NCBI GenBank assembly: GCA_963728995.1
Contig: CAVSMD010000001.1
Coordinates: 310,001 to 374,000, forward strand
Direction: 5' to 3'
Length of the DNA: 64,000 nucleotides
From: FEN-1219 sp963728995
GTDB lineage: Bacteria > Pseudomonadota > Gammaproteobacteria > Steroidobacterales > Rariloculaceae
Under the pieces are notes generated by a model that was given only the letters and a program-made list of their open reading frames with translations, searched no databases and was not told where the DNA came from. Below, in pieces: positions 1 to 8,734 of this stretch. The position numbers and the translations under genes were made by a program. How positions within the stretch are numbered: the stretch's first letter is position 1; each line of letters opens with the position of its first letter.

Positions 1-369
1 CCAAGGACGCTGGACCTCGGCGCGCGCTTCGACTTTTCATTCGGCTCCACGCCCGCCTATGCGCGCATCGACTATCTCTGGCAGGACGGCTACGCAACCG
101 TCGCGCGCAGCAGCGGCGCCTATTCGCCCGACTCGAGCGACGTTCCGGCGCAGAAGAGCATCAACCTGCGCCTCGGGTTCGAGCGCGGGGCATTCGACGT
201 GAACCTGTTCGCCCTGAACGTGACGGACGAGACGCAAGGGCAGCGCTTCGGAGGTCGGTCGCAGTGCACCAACGCCGACTGCTCCGCCTACAACAGCTAC
301 ACCTATGGGGCTACCCTGGCAGCGCCGATGCCGCGGCAAATTGGCGTCCAGCTGGCCTACCGGCGCTGA
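1..369 (+). CDS. TonB-dependent receptor, C-terminal fragment (cut by window edge)
   Basis: The reading frame is open from base 1 and ends at TGA 367-369, giving the last 122 residues of an outer-membrane beta-barrel. The alternating hydrophobic/polar strands, the stretch NLFALNVTDE typical of the last barrel strands of TonB-dependent receptors, and a closing strand IGVQLAYRR support this. The terminal residue is Arg, not the usual Phe. The protein would take up a siderophore or other large substrate using TonB energy; the substrate cannot be told from this fragment. A metallo-beta-lactamase-fold gene converges on it from the minus strand. Confidence 0.8.
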   Translation, partial: PRTLDLGARFDFSFGSTPAYARIDYLWQDGYATVARSSGAYSPDSSDVPAQKSINLRLGFERGAFDVNLFALNVTDETQGQRFGGRSQCTNADCSAYNSYTYGATLAAPMPRQIGVQLAYRR

Positions 370-431
370 GGGGCACGGGCAGCGCAATCGAACCGGCGGG
401 TGCGTCGCGCGAAAGGCGCGGCGGCAGCGCG

Positions 432-1415
432 TCAGTAGCGATCCAGATCGTTCGCGATCTCGACGGGACCGCCGTACGTTTTGCGGATCTCGGCGACGTA
501 GGAATCGATCGAGACGTTCGGCTTCCGGCTCGCGACGAGATGGGTGATCACGACTCGGCCCACCTTGGCGTCGGAAGCCATCTTGCCTACCTGTTCGGGA
601 GTGAGGTGGTGGGTGCTCAGATGTTCCCTCATCACTTGCGCCACGCTCTTCTGCGCCTCGGTCGCGTTGGCCGGCGGCGGAGCCACGGATCCCGACCCAG
701 CCACCTGCGCGTCGATGAGCTCGCTCACGAGGATGTCCGCGCCCTTCGCCAACGCGGTGACCGCGTCGCTCGGTCCCGTGTCGCCCGTGTAGACGATCGA
801 GCGGTCCGGTAGGTCGAAACGGAAAGACAGCGAGTCGAAACGCTTGTCCATGTCGCTGCCGCGCGGGAAGCTGTAGTGCGTGTTCTCGGCGGCGGTTACC
901 GTGAAGCCGTCGAGGCTCAAATGAGCGCCGTCGCGGATTTCGATGACCTCCACGCCGTTCTCGGGCGGGATGAACTGTTCGCCCGGGATGCCGTAGCCAG
1001 ACACGCCGCCCGGCCGAATGGCGGCCAAAAGCCCGTCCACCGTCTCCTTGATCCCGGGTGGTCCATAGATCTTGAGCTTGCCCTGCGCATTGGTCTGATG
1101 GCGCAGCCCGAGCACAGCGAAGAGGCCACCCGTGTGGTCGAAATGCAGATGGCTGATGAATACACCGCTGAGCGCCTGCAAGGAGAACCCGGCTTTCGCG
1201 AGTTGCTCGGCGGCGCCGTCGCCGGCGTCGACGAGGTAGACCGCGCGATCGACGACGAGCGCGTTGGCCGGCTCGCTGCGCTTGGCGTCGGGAACGGGGC
1301 CTCCATGGGTCCCGAGCGTGATGAACGTATCCATTTGCGCATCGGCCCGATGCGCAAGGGGCAACGACAACGCTGCAGCTGCGAGCGCAGGAAGAATGAC
1401 ACGCCTCATCTGCAT
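432..1415 (-). CDS. Exported metallo-beta-lactamase-fold hydrolase
   Basis: A 327-residue protein with an N-terminal signal peptide (about residues 1-27, ending ADAQ). The zinc motif H89-L-H91-F-D93-H94 is intact, followed by TGG, and a second metal Asp lies in YTGDTGPSDAV. The fold is that of the RNase Z/arylsulfatase-like branch of the superfamily, acting in the periplasm on an unknown ester, lactone or phosphodiester. ATG 1415 was chosen over an in-frame start 15 bases upstream because a GGGGGGAA ribosome site precedes it. It lies downstream of the NTF2-like gene on the same strand, about 150 bases away. Confidence 0.85.
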   Translation of the reverse strand: MQMRRVILPALAAAALSLPLAHRADAQMDTFITLGTHGGPVPDAKRSEPANALVVDRAVYLVDAGDGAAEQLAKAGFSLQALSGVFISHLHFDHTGGLFAVLGLRHQTNAQGKLKIYGPPGIKETVDGLLAAIRPGGVSGYGIPGEQFIPPENGVEVIEIRDGAHLSLDGFTVTAAENTHYSFPRGSDMDKRFDSLSFRFDLPDRSIVYTGDTGPSDAVTALAKGADILVSELIDAQVAGSGSVAPPPANATEAQKSVAQVMREHLSTHHLTPEQVGKMASDAKVGRVVITHLVASRKPNVSIDSYVAEIRKTYGGPVEIANDLDRY

Positions 1416-1568
1416 ACCTGTTCCCCCCAAGCATTGAAAGCCGCGACCCGACGGCGACCGCAGGTCTCTGCGCCAAGAAGCTTACCGCAAACCAAGCGTT
1501 GCACGAGCGACGGCGCGACGTCCGCGCATCGGCCGCGCGCTTCGACGCGGCCGGTCGATCAGCTCGAG

Positions 1569-2123
1569 TCAGCGGCCACCGAAGCCGAGCTGCTTGCCGA
1601 GCTCCTGATTGCCGAATTCGAGGGTGATCTCGCGCCGCTGGATGCGCCATTCCCCGTTCTGTTTCGCATAGCGATCGGTATAGCGGGAGATACTCAGGAT
1701 GGCAGGCCCGACGTCGCCCTTCTTCACCACCGTCGTCACGTAACAAGTACCGGTGGCCGTGTCCTCGCCGGTGAGGGTGATCTGCGAGTTGCTGATCAGA
1801 TGCCGCATGATGGACGTCGTTTCGCCGTTGGCCGCGGGCTCCGTGCCGAAGCGCTCGTGATCCCGGCGGGCTTGCGCTATCAAAGCCTGCCTACCCTTCA
1901 CGATGGCAGGAGCGCCGGGCGCGACGGCAATCTCGCCGTCTGCGGTGAACAGATCCGCGTACTCCTCGGGGCTGCCCGAGTCGTGCACGATGCCATAGCG
2001 GTCCATCAGCTCCCGGATCAGCGTGCGCTCGGCGATTGCCTGCAGGGAATCGGCGGCAGGCAGCAAGGTGGGGGCAGCCAGGAGCAGCAGGGCGATCGAA
2101 AGCCGAGCAGTGAGAATGTTCAA
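1569..2123 (-). CDS. Exported SnoaL/NTF2-like protein
   Basis: A 184-residue protein with a signal peptide (about 1-23, LLPAADS). The mature part is one NTF2-like cone domain: helix LIRELMDRYGIVHDSG, then FTADGEIAV and a last strand WRIQRREITLEF. Family members include ketosteroid isomerases, hydroxylating-dioxygenase-beta-like proteins and non-enzymatic binding proteins, so the exact role is unknown. The start codon is TTG at 2123, supported by AGGAG 8 bases upstream. It is divergent from the DUF6152 gene, with about 65 bases between the two starts. Confidence 0.75.
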   Translation of the reverse strand: MNILTARLSIALLLLAAPTLLPAADSLQAIAERTLIRELMDRYGIVHDSGSPEEYADLFTADGEIAVAPGAPAIVKGRQALIAQARRDHERFGTEPAANGETTSIMRHLISNSQITLTGEDTATGTCYVTTVVKKGDVGPAILSISRYTDRYAKQNGEWRIQRREITLEFGNQELGKQLGFGGR

Positions 2124-2188
2124 TTGAATGCTCCTGCGCTATGGTTGAAGCAAGAATAAGTTCGGGGGGACCAGCCGTGCGAGCAGTT
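2124..2188. promoter_or_regulatory. Divergent intergenic region between NTF2-like and DUF6152 genes
   Basis: The starts of two divergent genes are only 65 bases apart, so both promoters must lie here or reach into the genes. An AGGAG site serves the minus gene. I see no convincing paired -35/-10 boxes. Confidence 0.4.
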
Positions 2189-2638
2189 ATGCAGATGAAA
2201 TCGATGCTGCCGTGGATCGCGGCGGCATGTTTCGCTCGTGCGGCAGCCGCGCATCACTCCACGGCTGAATTCGACTACACGAAGCAGGTCACGATCAAGG
2301 GCATCGTCAAAGAAGTGCAGTGGACCAATCCCCACTCCTACATTCAGATGCTCGTGGACGGTCAGGGTGCGGAACAGGTGCAGTGGTCGGTCGAGATCGG
2401 CTCACCGAGCCTGAACGTCAACATGGGCTGGCGCAAGAACAGCGTCAAGGCGGGTGACGTAGTGACGATGAACCTCTCACCCGCGCGCAATGGCAAGCCC
2501 TACGGCACGCTGCGCGTGCTGACCTTTGCCGATGGCAAGCAGCTCGAAGGAGTGGCCGCCCGAGTGGGGGCCGGGCCCGGCGGTGCGCCGCCCGCACCGC
2601 CGTCGACCGCGCCGCCGTCGGCAGCGAAGGAGCCGTGA
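2189..2638 (+). CDS. Exported DUF6152 family protein (copy 1)
   Basis: A 149-residue protein from ATG 2189. The signal peptide (about 1-22) ends in an Ala run, and the mature protein starts HHSTAEFDY, the diagnostic His-His start of DUF6152. The core reads VTIKGIVKEVQWTNPHSYIQM, a small beta domain resembling an OB fold. The C-terminus is a Pro/Ala tail. The function of the family is unknown; periplasmic location is inferred from the signal peptide. The next gene begins within 3 bases of its stop, so the two are co-translated. Two further copies of the domain are at 11913-12305 and within 34355-35341. Confidence 0.85.
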   Translation: MQMKSMLPWIAAACFARAAAAHHSTAEFDYTKQVTIKGIVKEVQWTNPHSYIQMLVDGQGAEQVQWSVEIGSPSLNVNMGWRKNSVKAGDVVTMNLSPARNGKPYGTLRVLTFADGKQLEGVAARVGAGPGGAPPAPPSTAPPSAAKEP

Positions 2639-2640
2639 CA

Positions 2641-4119
2641 ATGCTCCGCCTACGTCGGTCGAGACTGCTGCTCTGCGTTGCCGCACTTGCCGCGAGCGCT
2701 TCCACCGCGGCCGACGAGACCGGTGGCGCCGCGCCGGAATTGGCCGGCATCTGGGTGCCGGATACTGCGCCGCGAGCCCTGCTGACCTCCCGCGGCAAGA
2801 CACCCCCGCTTACCGCCGAGGCATCGAAGCTGTACGCCGAACGGCGCGAACGACTCGCCAAGGGCGATGCGTCGTTCGACCCCACGACTTGGTGCGCCGG
2901 CCCGGGCATGCCTCGCATCCTCACCATGCAGTATCCACTCGAGATCCGCGGCGACGCAAGCCGGATGGCCTTCATCCATGGCTGGTATCGCTGGTTCCGC
3001 ATCGTGGACATGGGCGCCGGTACAGCGGACCCGCCGCTGCCGCTGACGATGGGATTCCCTGTGGGGCACTGGGAGGGGAATACCCTCGTCATACGCACCG
3101 GCGGATTGATCGACACCACCGTGATGGATGCATCGGGACTGCCGCATTCGGAGGCGCTCGCGCTCACGGAGCGGCTGCGGGTCCTGAAGGATGGCCGCCT
3201 CGAGGATCGCATCACCATCGAGGATCCGGAGAACTACACGGAGCCCTGGGAGACGGTGCTCACCTTCCATCGCGACGCGGCGGCGCGTGTGACGGACGAC
3301 GTGTGCCCCGATCGCCTGGCGCGCGGCGAGCGGGCCGAGCAGGCGCCAAACCCGCAGCTGAAGTCACCGCGCGCGAAACGCAGAGTGCCGCCGGCGGAAG
3401 CCGTCGCAGCGAAGCCTGCCGCACAGGCGACGCATCTTGCGGGAGTGTGGGAGCCCAAGACCTTCGGCTTCATGGTTCCCAATGCGCCGCTGTCCGCCGC
3501 AGGCGAGGACATCGTGAAGCGCAATGCGGCGGCCATGCAAAACGGCAAGATCATGCAGACGGCCTGGGTCTCGTGTCGCCCCGGCGCGGTATCCACGATG
3601 ACGATGCCGCGCGAGAAGATCGTCATTCTCGAATCGGCTGACGAGGTCACGATCCTCTTCGAAATGCCGCGCATGGTCCGGCGCATTCGAATGAACGCTG
3701 CGCACCCGGAGCAAATCGAGCCGGGTTACGTGGGCGACTCCATCGGGCGCTGGGAAGGTGCCACGCTGGTCGTCGACACCGTGGGCTTCAACGGCTATGC
3801 CGAGCTCGATGCGCGCGGCCAGCCGACGAGCGCGAAGCTGCACACCATCGAGCGCTTCACGCCATCCGCCGACGGCAGCAGCATCGACATCGACACGACG
3901 ATCGAGGATCCCGAGTACTACACGCAGCCCTTCACCATCAAGCGTTCTTGGAAGAAGAGCCCTGCACGCCATCCGTTCGAGTACGACTGCATGGAGAATC
4001 CCCGGCAGGAGGACTTCGAAAACGCCTACTACGTGCGCGAACGCTATCGTCCGGTCTGCATGCGCGTGGAAGGAGAGGGAATGGCGCTGTCAAAGATGGT
4101 CTGCCAGCGCCCTGAGTAG
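2641..4119 (+). CDS. Exported two-domain DUF6152 partner protein, function unknown
   Basis: A 492-residue protein with a signal peptide (about 1-22), made of two homologous domains, roughly 32-210 and 265-470. Each has an early GxW (AGIWVP, AGVWEP), a cysteine region (WCAGPGMPR, WVSCRPG), the signature G-x-W-E-G-x-T-L-V (GHWEGNTLV, GRWEGATLV) and then TIEDPxxYTxP. These repeat across all three partner proteins in this window. I do not recognise a characterised family. A GTG at 2635 overlapping the upstream stop is an alternative start; ATG 2641 is preferred. The domain duplication is unique to this copy. Confidence 0.8.
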   Translation: MLRLRRSRLLLCVAALAASASTAADETGGAAPELAGIWVPDTAPRALLTSRGKTPPLTAEASKLYAERRERLAKGDASFDPTTWCAGPGMPRILTMQYPLEIRGDASRMAFIHGWYRWFRIVDMGAGTADPPLPLTMGFPVGHWEGNTLVIRTGGLIDTTVMDASGLPHSEALALTERLRVLKDGRLEDRITIEDPENYTEPWETVLTFHRDAAARVTDDVCPDRLARGERAEQAPNPQLKSPRAKRRVPPAEAVAAKPAAQATHLAGVWEPKTFGFMVPNAPLSAAGEDIVKRNAAAMQNGKIMQTAWVSCRPGAVSTMTMPREKIVILESADEVTILFEMPRMVRRIRMNAAHPEQIEPGYVGDSIGRWEGATLVVDTVGFNGYAELDARGQPTSAKLHTIERFTPSADGSSIDIDTTIEDPEYYTQPFTIKRSWKKSPARHPFEYDCMENPRQEDFENAYYVRERYRPVCMRVEGEGMALSKMVCQRPE

Positions 4120-4215
4120 TGGTCGCGGGCGGATAGCGCCGCGCGCAGCGATCTTCGACCGAGCGCGCGAGCCCGGAACGGCAGACTTGGTCGCAACCTT
4201 GGGGGGCCGGCGGAC

Positions 4216-4473
4216 ATGACAACGGTGTGCGGAGAGTTTGCAGCGGGTAGCTATTCCAGACGCCGTTTCCTCGCAGCGCTGGCCGCCGCCGGGACAGCAT
4301 CGCTCACGCCGTTGTCCGACGTACTCGGTCAGAGCCGCGTGGTGAAGCTCAACGTCCGCGGCGGAGCCGCGGGACCGCGCAGGGCAAGTAGCGTCCCCCA
4401 CACGCATATGCCGACGAGCGTGATAGCAAGGCCGGATACGACGGCGCGGAGTGAAATCGGAAGTCGGCGGTGA
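4216..4473 (+). pseudogene. Truncated Tat-exported protein remnant
   Basis: The frame begins with a good ribosome site (TTGGGGGG) and a clear twin-arginine signal, SRRRFLAALAAAG, up to about residue 38 (LSDVLGQ). After about 50 residues it loses any family-like composition and stops at 85. It looks like the start of a Tat-exported enzyme whose body is gone. On the opposite strand (about 4329-4470) another frame encodes a membrane-helix-like end (SGLAITLVGICVWGTLLAL), possibly the tail of a second broken gene. About 90 bases before it and 90 after it hold nothing I can identify. Confidence 0.5.
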
Positions 4474-4562
4474 TGGCGAACGCCCTCGGAGCACAGGGAC
4501 GCAAGCGCGTTAGAGCGTCGAGGCGCACCTGGACCGATGAGGCCCAGGTGCGCCACGCGACG

Positions 4563-5579
4563 TCAGTTCATGCACCATCCGTAGCTGTTGGGGCAGCGGG
4601 TGCGGACGGGGGGGTTCGTGCGCAGAAACGGCAGAATGCCCGTGTCCCAACGTCGCGACGAGTCGCCAGCCCAAGTGTTGCGCAACCAGAAAATGTACTG
4701 CACGTGCAGCTCGTTGTAGGCCCAGTCGTTGATCTCCTGCGGCGTGTTGCCTTTGAGATCCTCGACTTCGACCGAGCTCGCGAGTGCGAGCTCCCAACGG
4801 TAGTCGCCGCCGTAGTCGCCCGTCCAGACCTGCTGCGCGAGCGTCTTCCTCGCCGGTATCGCGTCCGGGCCACCCGCCGCGCCGCGCGAGCCCATGAGTC
4901 CCTGCATGAGATCGTCCATGAGCGCGGCCGAGCCGATCCAGTTCGTGTAGAGAAAGAAGTTCGAATGCGGTGCCGCGTTGCGGACAGCGTTGATCAATCG
5001 GCGATACTGTATGACCAACGCCTCATTCGAGTAATCCCAATAGGGCTTAGCCAGCCCGAGCGTTGTCTCTTCGCTCGTCAGCCCCTCGAAATGGCTATCG
5101 CCGTCGTAACGCGTGGCGATCGCGCGATGCAGCGCGATCAGTCGGTCCATGACCGCGGGCTTCCATAACTTCGCGACGTATCCGGTTTTGCTCTCCGCCA
5201 AACCCCAAGCATAAGTGCTCGAATGCAAGTAGTTTGGGACAATGCCTGCCGGCGAGTCCGTGTTGAACTTTCGGTCGATGATGCGCACTACGAGCTGCTT
5301 GCGCGTCGGCTGCGCTTTCAGACGCGCAAGGTAGGCATCGATGTCGGAAAAATCGTAGACACCCTTGCTCTTCTCGATGGCGTACCAGCGGATTCGCACT
5401 TGCACGCCTTTGATCGACGGCACTGCTCCTATCTCATCGATGTGTTCGAGGACCTGCGCTCTCGACTCATCGGTGAGGAGTTGAATGTAGTGGCCCGGAT
5501 GCCACTTGATACCTTGCGCATTGACGGAGGCGGCCAGCAGTAACATCATGAGCGGGACGAGCGACACAAGCTTTTTCAT
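4563..5579 (-). CDS. Exported glycoside-hydrolase-like protein (paralogue A)
   Basis: A 338-residue protein with a signal peptide (1-22, ending VNAQ) starting the mature protein with GIKWHPGHY. The order of KGVQVRIRWY, GVYDFSDIDAYLARLK, RKQLVVRIIDRKF and FEGLTSEETT reads like a TIM barrel of the glycosidase type, with GLTSEET a candidate acidic catalytic strand. Family assignment is inferred, not recognised. It ends RCPNSYGWC and has two Cys near the end. ATG 5579 follows an AAGGGAG site. It is clearly homologous to 9986-11023, and the two bracket an O-acetylation cassette, so a secreted acetylated polysaccharide is the likely substrate. Confidence 0.7.
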   Translation of the reverse strand: MKKLVSLVPLMMLLLAASVNAQGIKWHPGHYIQLLTDESRAQVLEHIDEIGAVPSIKGVQVRIRWYAIEKSKGVYDFSDIDAYLARLKAQPTRKQLVVRIIDRKFNTDSPAGIVPNYLHSSTYAWGLAESKTGYVAKLWKPAVMDRLIALHRAIATRYDGDSHFEGLTSEETTLGLAKPYWDYSNEALVIQYRRLINAVRNAAPHSNFFLYTNWIGSAALMDDLMQGLMGSRGAAGGPDAIPARKTLAQQVWTGDYGGDYRWELALASSVEVEDLKGNTPQEINDWAYNELHVQYIFWLRNTWAGDSSRRWDTGILPFLRTNPPVRTRCPNSYGWCMN

Positions 5580-5603
5580 AACCACGGCACTCCCTTGGGC
5601 GGT

Positions 5604-5618
5604 TTGTAAAATTTACAA
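5604..5618. promoter_or_regulatory. Inverted repeat TTGTAA-N3-TTACAA (operator-like, site 1)
   Basis: TTGTAAAATTTACAA has 7-base arms around one central A and is strikingly AT-rich for this genome. It lies about 25 bases upstream of the ATG at 5579 (minus strand). A second, imperfect copy is at 5706-5720 with the same spacing of half sites. Confidence 0.5.
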
Positions 5619-5705
5619 CCGCGCGGACTGTTCCATGGGGGTTATGTGCGTGCAAACCGTCGGCGAAGGGCGACAACGTGGCGGCGACAGGCCGCACAGA
5701 GTGGC

Positions 5706-5720
5706 TTGTAATTCTTACAC
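5706..5720. promoter_or_regulatory. Inverted repeat TTGTAA-N3-TTACAC (operator-like, site 2)
   Basis: TTGTAATTCTTACAC matches site 1 at 11 of the 12 half-site positions and lies 102 bases further upstream of the gene at 4563-5579. Nothing else is recognised in the 5580-5883 interval, so the pair probably binds one regulator of this gene. Confidence 0.4.
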
Positions 5721-5883
5721 CGATGCGTTAAGGGGCGGCGGCCGGACGGCGCCGACCGTCAGTGAGGCGTTATTGCCCGGTTCACGGTTGCTGCGCCCGT
5801 TGGCATCTGTGCACGCAGCCGCACACCGGACGGGCTAGGTCGACGGCGCGCTCCATCCGCCTTGGCACCGCGGCTCGTGCCTT

Positions 5884-7134
5884 TCACAAGGCTTGCTCGG
5901 CGCTCTTGGGCGGCGCGACGCGGCTGACGACGTTGTCCATTCGGCAGGGCCCCGCCGCGCGGGCCGCGAGCGTCGCGCCCGAGGCTGCCGCATTCGGTGC
6001 TCCTTCGCGCTCGCGTTCCTCTCGGAGCGGGACGGCTTCCCACTTGCTCTGCCGGACGCGATCGCGAAGGCCCGCGATCAAGGCGTCCGCGAGGCGGGCG
6101 GCCGCGATCGAGTAGCCGCGCTGATTGAAGTGTCCGGCGCCGCCTTCGTAATAGACCTTCCTGCACTCGGCTACCTCGCGGTTCAGCGACCGATCGAGAT
6201 CGACGACCGCCAAGTCGTCGAGGAGCCCAAACTCGGAGAATTGCGGCAACGACGATACGGCTGCGACACCGCCCGGTTGCTTGCGCGGGATGTCCAGGAC
6301 GTAGAACCGGGCGCCGTGAGCCTCCGACACGCGCTCGGCTTCATGTAAGAGTTTCGCGGCCAGACGAACCGGGTACGGCGGTCGGGACGGCGCCGTGCCG
6401 CCCGTTCCCGCCGCAGCCGCGACGGCTGTAGCTTGGGGCTCCCTTGCGGCACTGAGCTCAACCAGAATCGACTTCGCTCTGATGGACGCCATCTCTCTGA
6501 CAGCGCTGTAGAGCTGACTGTATTGGATCACGAGCGGATATAGAGGCAAGGCCATGAGCTTCCTTCGAATCTCGACGGCCGGAAGGTACTCGGTTGCACC
6601 GATCTCGAGGGTGTCACCGTTCAGCCGATAGAGCCCCGATCTGACGTTGTCATCGAAATCGGTGAAATGCCACTCGAACACGACGGCGTCGGGTGAGTAC
6701 TGGAAACCGATGCGCTCGAGTTCGACGAGCATCTCCGCCGTTCCGAAGCCACTGACACCCATGTTGATCACCTCACAATTGAGACCAGCATCGGCCAGCG
6801 CACGCTCAACGAGATACGGGATCGTGTGCTCCACGTTGACCTCGTACCCGACCATGAACGAGTCGCCGAGCATGAGGACGCGGCAGCCGCCGTCCGGCTT
6901 CTTGACGTCGTACTCGACGTCGGCGCGAAATCCCGCGCGGTTGATACGGTACTCGGTAGTATCGTCGGGCGTGAAGGACTTATAGTGAGCGCCGGGAACG
7001 TTCATCCGAATTCCGTAGTCCGCGGCCTGTACGTAACGCGGAAAGATCGGCTCGGGTGCGAAGATTCGGACGAACGCTTCGCCGAGCAGCACGACGTAGA
7101 CACCTCCTAGTATGATTCGTGCGACTCTTCGCAT
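5884..7134 (-). CDS. SGNH-hydrolase-like protein of the O-acetylation cassette
   Basis: A 416-residue protein with one N-terminal membrane anchor (about 3-25). The SGNH nucleophile block is VLMLGDSFMVG; the Asn/Gly block is likely VINMGVSGFGTAE; the C-terminal His block is GHFNQRGYSIAA. This layout is typical of periplasmic acetyltransferase partners of MBOAT proteins (AlgX/AlgJ-like) and of esterases. It is the last gene of a three-gene minus-strand operon, 19 bases after the MBOAT gene. The last 60 or so residues are low in complexity and Ala/Arg rich. The family is known to move acetyl groups onto exopolysaccharides; the substrate here is inferred. Confidence 0.75.
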   Translation of the reverse strand: MRRVARIILGGVYVVLLGEAFVRIFAPEPIFPRYVQAADYGIRMNVPGAHYKSFTPDDTTEYRINRAGFRADVEYDVKKPDGGCRVLMLGDSFMVGYEVNVEHTIPYLVERALADAGLNCEVINMGVSGFGTAEMLVELERIGFQYSPDAVVFEWHFTDFDDNVRSGLYRLNGDTLEIGATEYLPAVEIRRKLMALPLYPLVIQYSQLYSAVREMASIRAKSILVELSAAREPQATAVAAAAGTGGTAPSRPPYPVRLAAKLLHEAERVSEAHGARFYVLDIPRKQPGGVAAVSSLPQFSEFGLLDDLAVVDLDRSLNREVAECRKVYYEGGAGHFNQRGYSIAAARLADALIAGLRDRVRQSKWEAVPLREEREREGAPNAAASGATLAARAAGPCRMDNVVSRVAPPKSAEQAL

Positions 7135-7153
7135 CGTAGTCCCCTCTTGATGT

Positions 7154-8734
7154 CTAGAAATCGAAGTAGATGAACGGGTGACTCCCGTGCGCCGCGAGAA
7201 AGATCAGGCTATAGACGAGCATCGACTTCAGAGTGAGCCCCGCGATGCCCGTCACCGATCCAAAGACTTCAAGTCTCTTGCGGTGCAGCTGAAGCATCTC
7301 CACGAACAACAGCCCGACCACGAGCGGGAGGACGCTCGCCCAGATCGCGGACTCACCGAAGCGGAAGTGGAGCAAGCCGGCGGTAAAGACGCCGACGTCT
7401 TCGAGTGAGTTCGCCCGAAAGAACAGCCACCCGACGACCGTGAGCGTGAACATCACGGCAATGGCAACGGCATCCCTGGCGGCGTTCCCGTAGGTGGAAC
7501 CGGTATCCCGCGCGAGCCTTTCGTCGACGGCGAACACTCGGTATACGATGAGAATGAGGCCCTGGTAGGCACCCCACGCGACGAACGTCCAGTTTGCACC
7601 ATGCCAGAGACCGCCAAGCAGCATGGTCAGCGCGAGGTTGCGGTAGACGTATAGCGGACCGAGACGGTTGCCTCCGAGCGGAATGTACAGATAGTCGCGC
7701 AACCACGACGACAGACTGATGTGCCAGCGCTGCCAGAACTCCGACGGCGTCCGTGCGACATACGGCAGCTTGAAATTCACCATGAGCTCGAAGCCGAGCA
7801 GCCTGGCCGTTCCTCGCGCCATGTCGCTGTAACCGGAGAAGTCGCAGTAGATCTGAAACGTGAAGGCGATGAGGCCTGCGAGCAGCGCGCCCGAGCCGTA
7901 GGATTTCGGCTCGTTAAACACGGCGTCGGCAACAACCGCCAGATTGTCGGCAACGACGACTTTCTTGAACAGGCCCCAGAGAAACAGCCAGATGGCCGAA
8001 TAAGCTCGCTCCTTCGTCAGCGTTCGCCGCTCGAAGAACTGCGGCAGTAGACGTTGCGCGCGCTCGATCGGACCTGCCACGAGCTGCGGGAAGAAGGAGA
8101 CATAGGCGGTGAGCTCGATGATTCTGTCGGTGGCCTTCACGTCGCGCCGATAGCAATCGATCGTGTAGCTCATGGTCTGGAACGTATAGAACGAGATCCC
8201 GACCGGCAGGATGACGTTCAGCGTGACGGGGCCCGGATTCCAGCCGAAAGTGCCCGCCACGGCCTGCAGCTGGTCCGCGAAGAAATTGAAGTACTTGAAG
8301 ACGCCGAGGATTCCAAGATTGATGACCACGCTCGCCGTCACGTAGGCTTTGCGCCGACCATGCTCGCTCAAGCGGCGCAGCGCGCTCACGAGCGCCAGCA
8401 ACGCGGCGGTTAGGCCAACGAGCCAGTAGGCAATCCAGTAGGACTCGGGTCCCGCAATTCCGAGCACCGCGAAGGAGGAGACCCACAGAAAAACGAACGT
8501 CCTGAGGCCGAAGAGCTTGTCGATCCTGCCGCCCGACGCGCCCCAGCCGCACACATAGTCGGTCACGATCGACGCGATGATGAGGATCAGGAAACGCGCG
8601 TCCCACCATCCGTAGAAGACCCAGCTCCCGACGACGATGAGAACGTTCTGCGCGACGACGTGCCTCGCGAGCCCCCAATAGACGATCATGAAGACGGCGA
8701 AGAACGCCGCAAAGACAAAGCTATTGAACAGCAT
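7154..8734 (-). CDS. MBOAT family O-acyltransferase (AlgI-like)
   Basis: A 526-residue multi-pass membrane protein with about ten or more hydrophobic helices. Diagnostic AlgI-family segments are LPVGISFYTFQTMSYTID, WQRWHISLSSWLRDY and IPLGGNR, and the catalytic His is in GGLWHGANWTF. The family passes acetyl from a cytoplasmic donor through the membrane to polysaccharide-modifying enzymes. The gene overlaps the SGNH gene upstream by 14 bases (start 8734, upstream stop near 8721) and is followed 19 bases later by a second SGNH gene, as in known acetylation cassettes. Confidence 0.92.
   Translation of the reverse strand: MLFNSFVFAAFFAVFMIVYWGLARHVVAQNVLIVVGSWVFYGWWDARFLILIIASIVTDYVCGWGASGGRIDKLFGLRTFVFLWVSSFAVLGIAGPESYWIAYWLVGLTAALLALVSALRRLSEHGRRKAYVTASVVINLGILGVFKYFNFFADQLQAVAGTFGWNPGPVTLNVILPVGISFYTFQTMSYTIDCYRRDVKATDRIIELTAYVSFFPQLVAGPIERAQRLLPQFFERRTLTKERAYSAIWLFLWGLFKKVVVADNLAVVADAVFNEPKSYGSGALLAGLIAFTFQIYCDFSGYSDMARGTARLLGFELMVNFKLPYVARTPSEFWQRWHISLSSWLRDYLYIPLGGNRLGPLYVYRNLALTMLLGGLWHGANWTFVAWGAYQGLILIVYRVFAVDERLARDTGSTYGNAARDAVAIAVMFTLTVVGWLFFRANSLEDVGVFTAGLLHFRFGESAIWASVLPLVVGLLFVEMLQLHRKRLEVFGSVTGIAGLTLKSMLVYSLIFLAAHGSHPFIYFDF

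Noticed and set aside
2635..2637. GTG 2635 as the start of the partner protein
   Set aside because: It overlaps the upstream stop but adds only two residues before ATG 2641, which is the better start; both remain possible.
4329..4470. Minus-strand membrane-helix-like peptide (SGLAITLVGICVWGTLLAL)
   Set aside because: No start or conserved family visible; it may be the tail of a lost membrane protein, but a single helix is too little to annotate as a gene.
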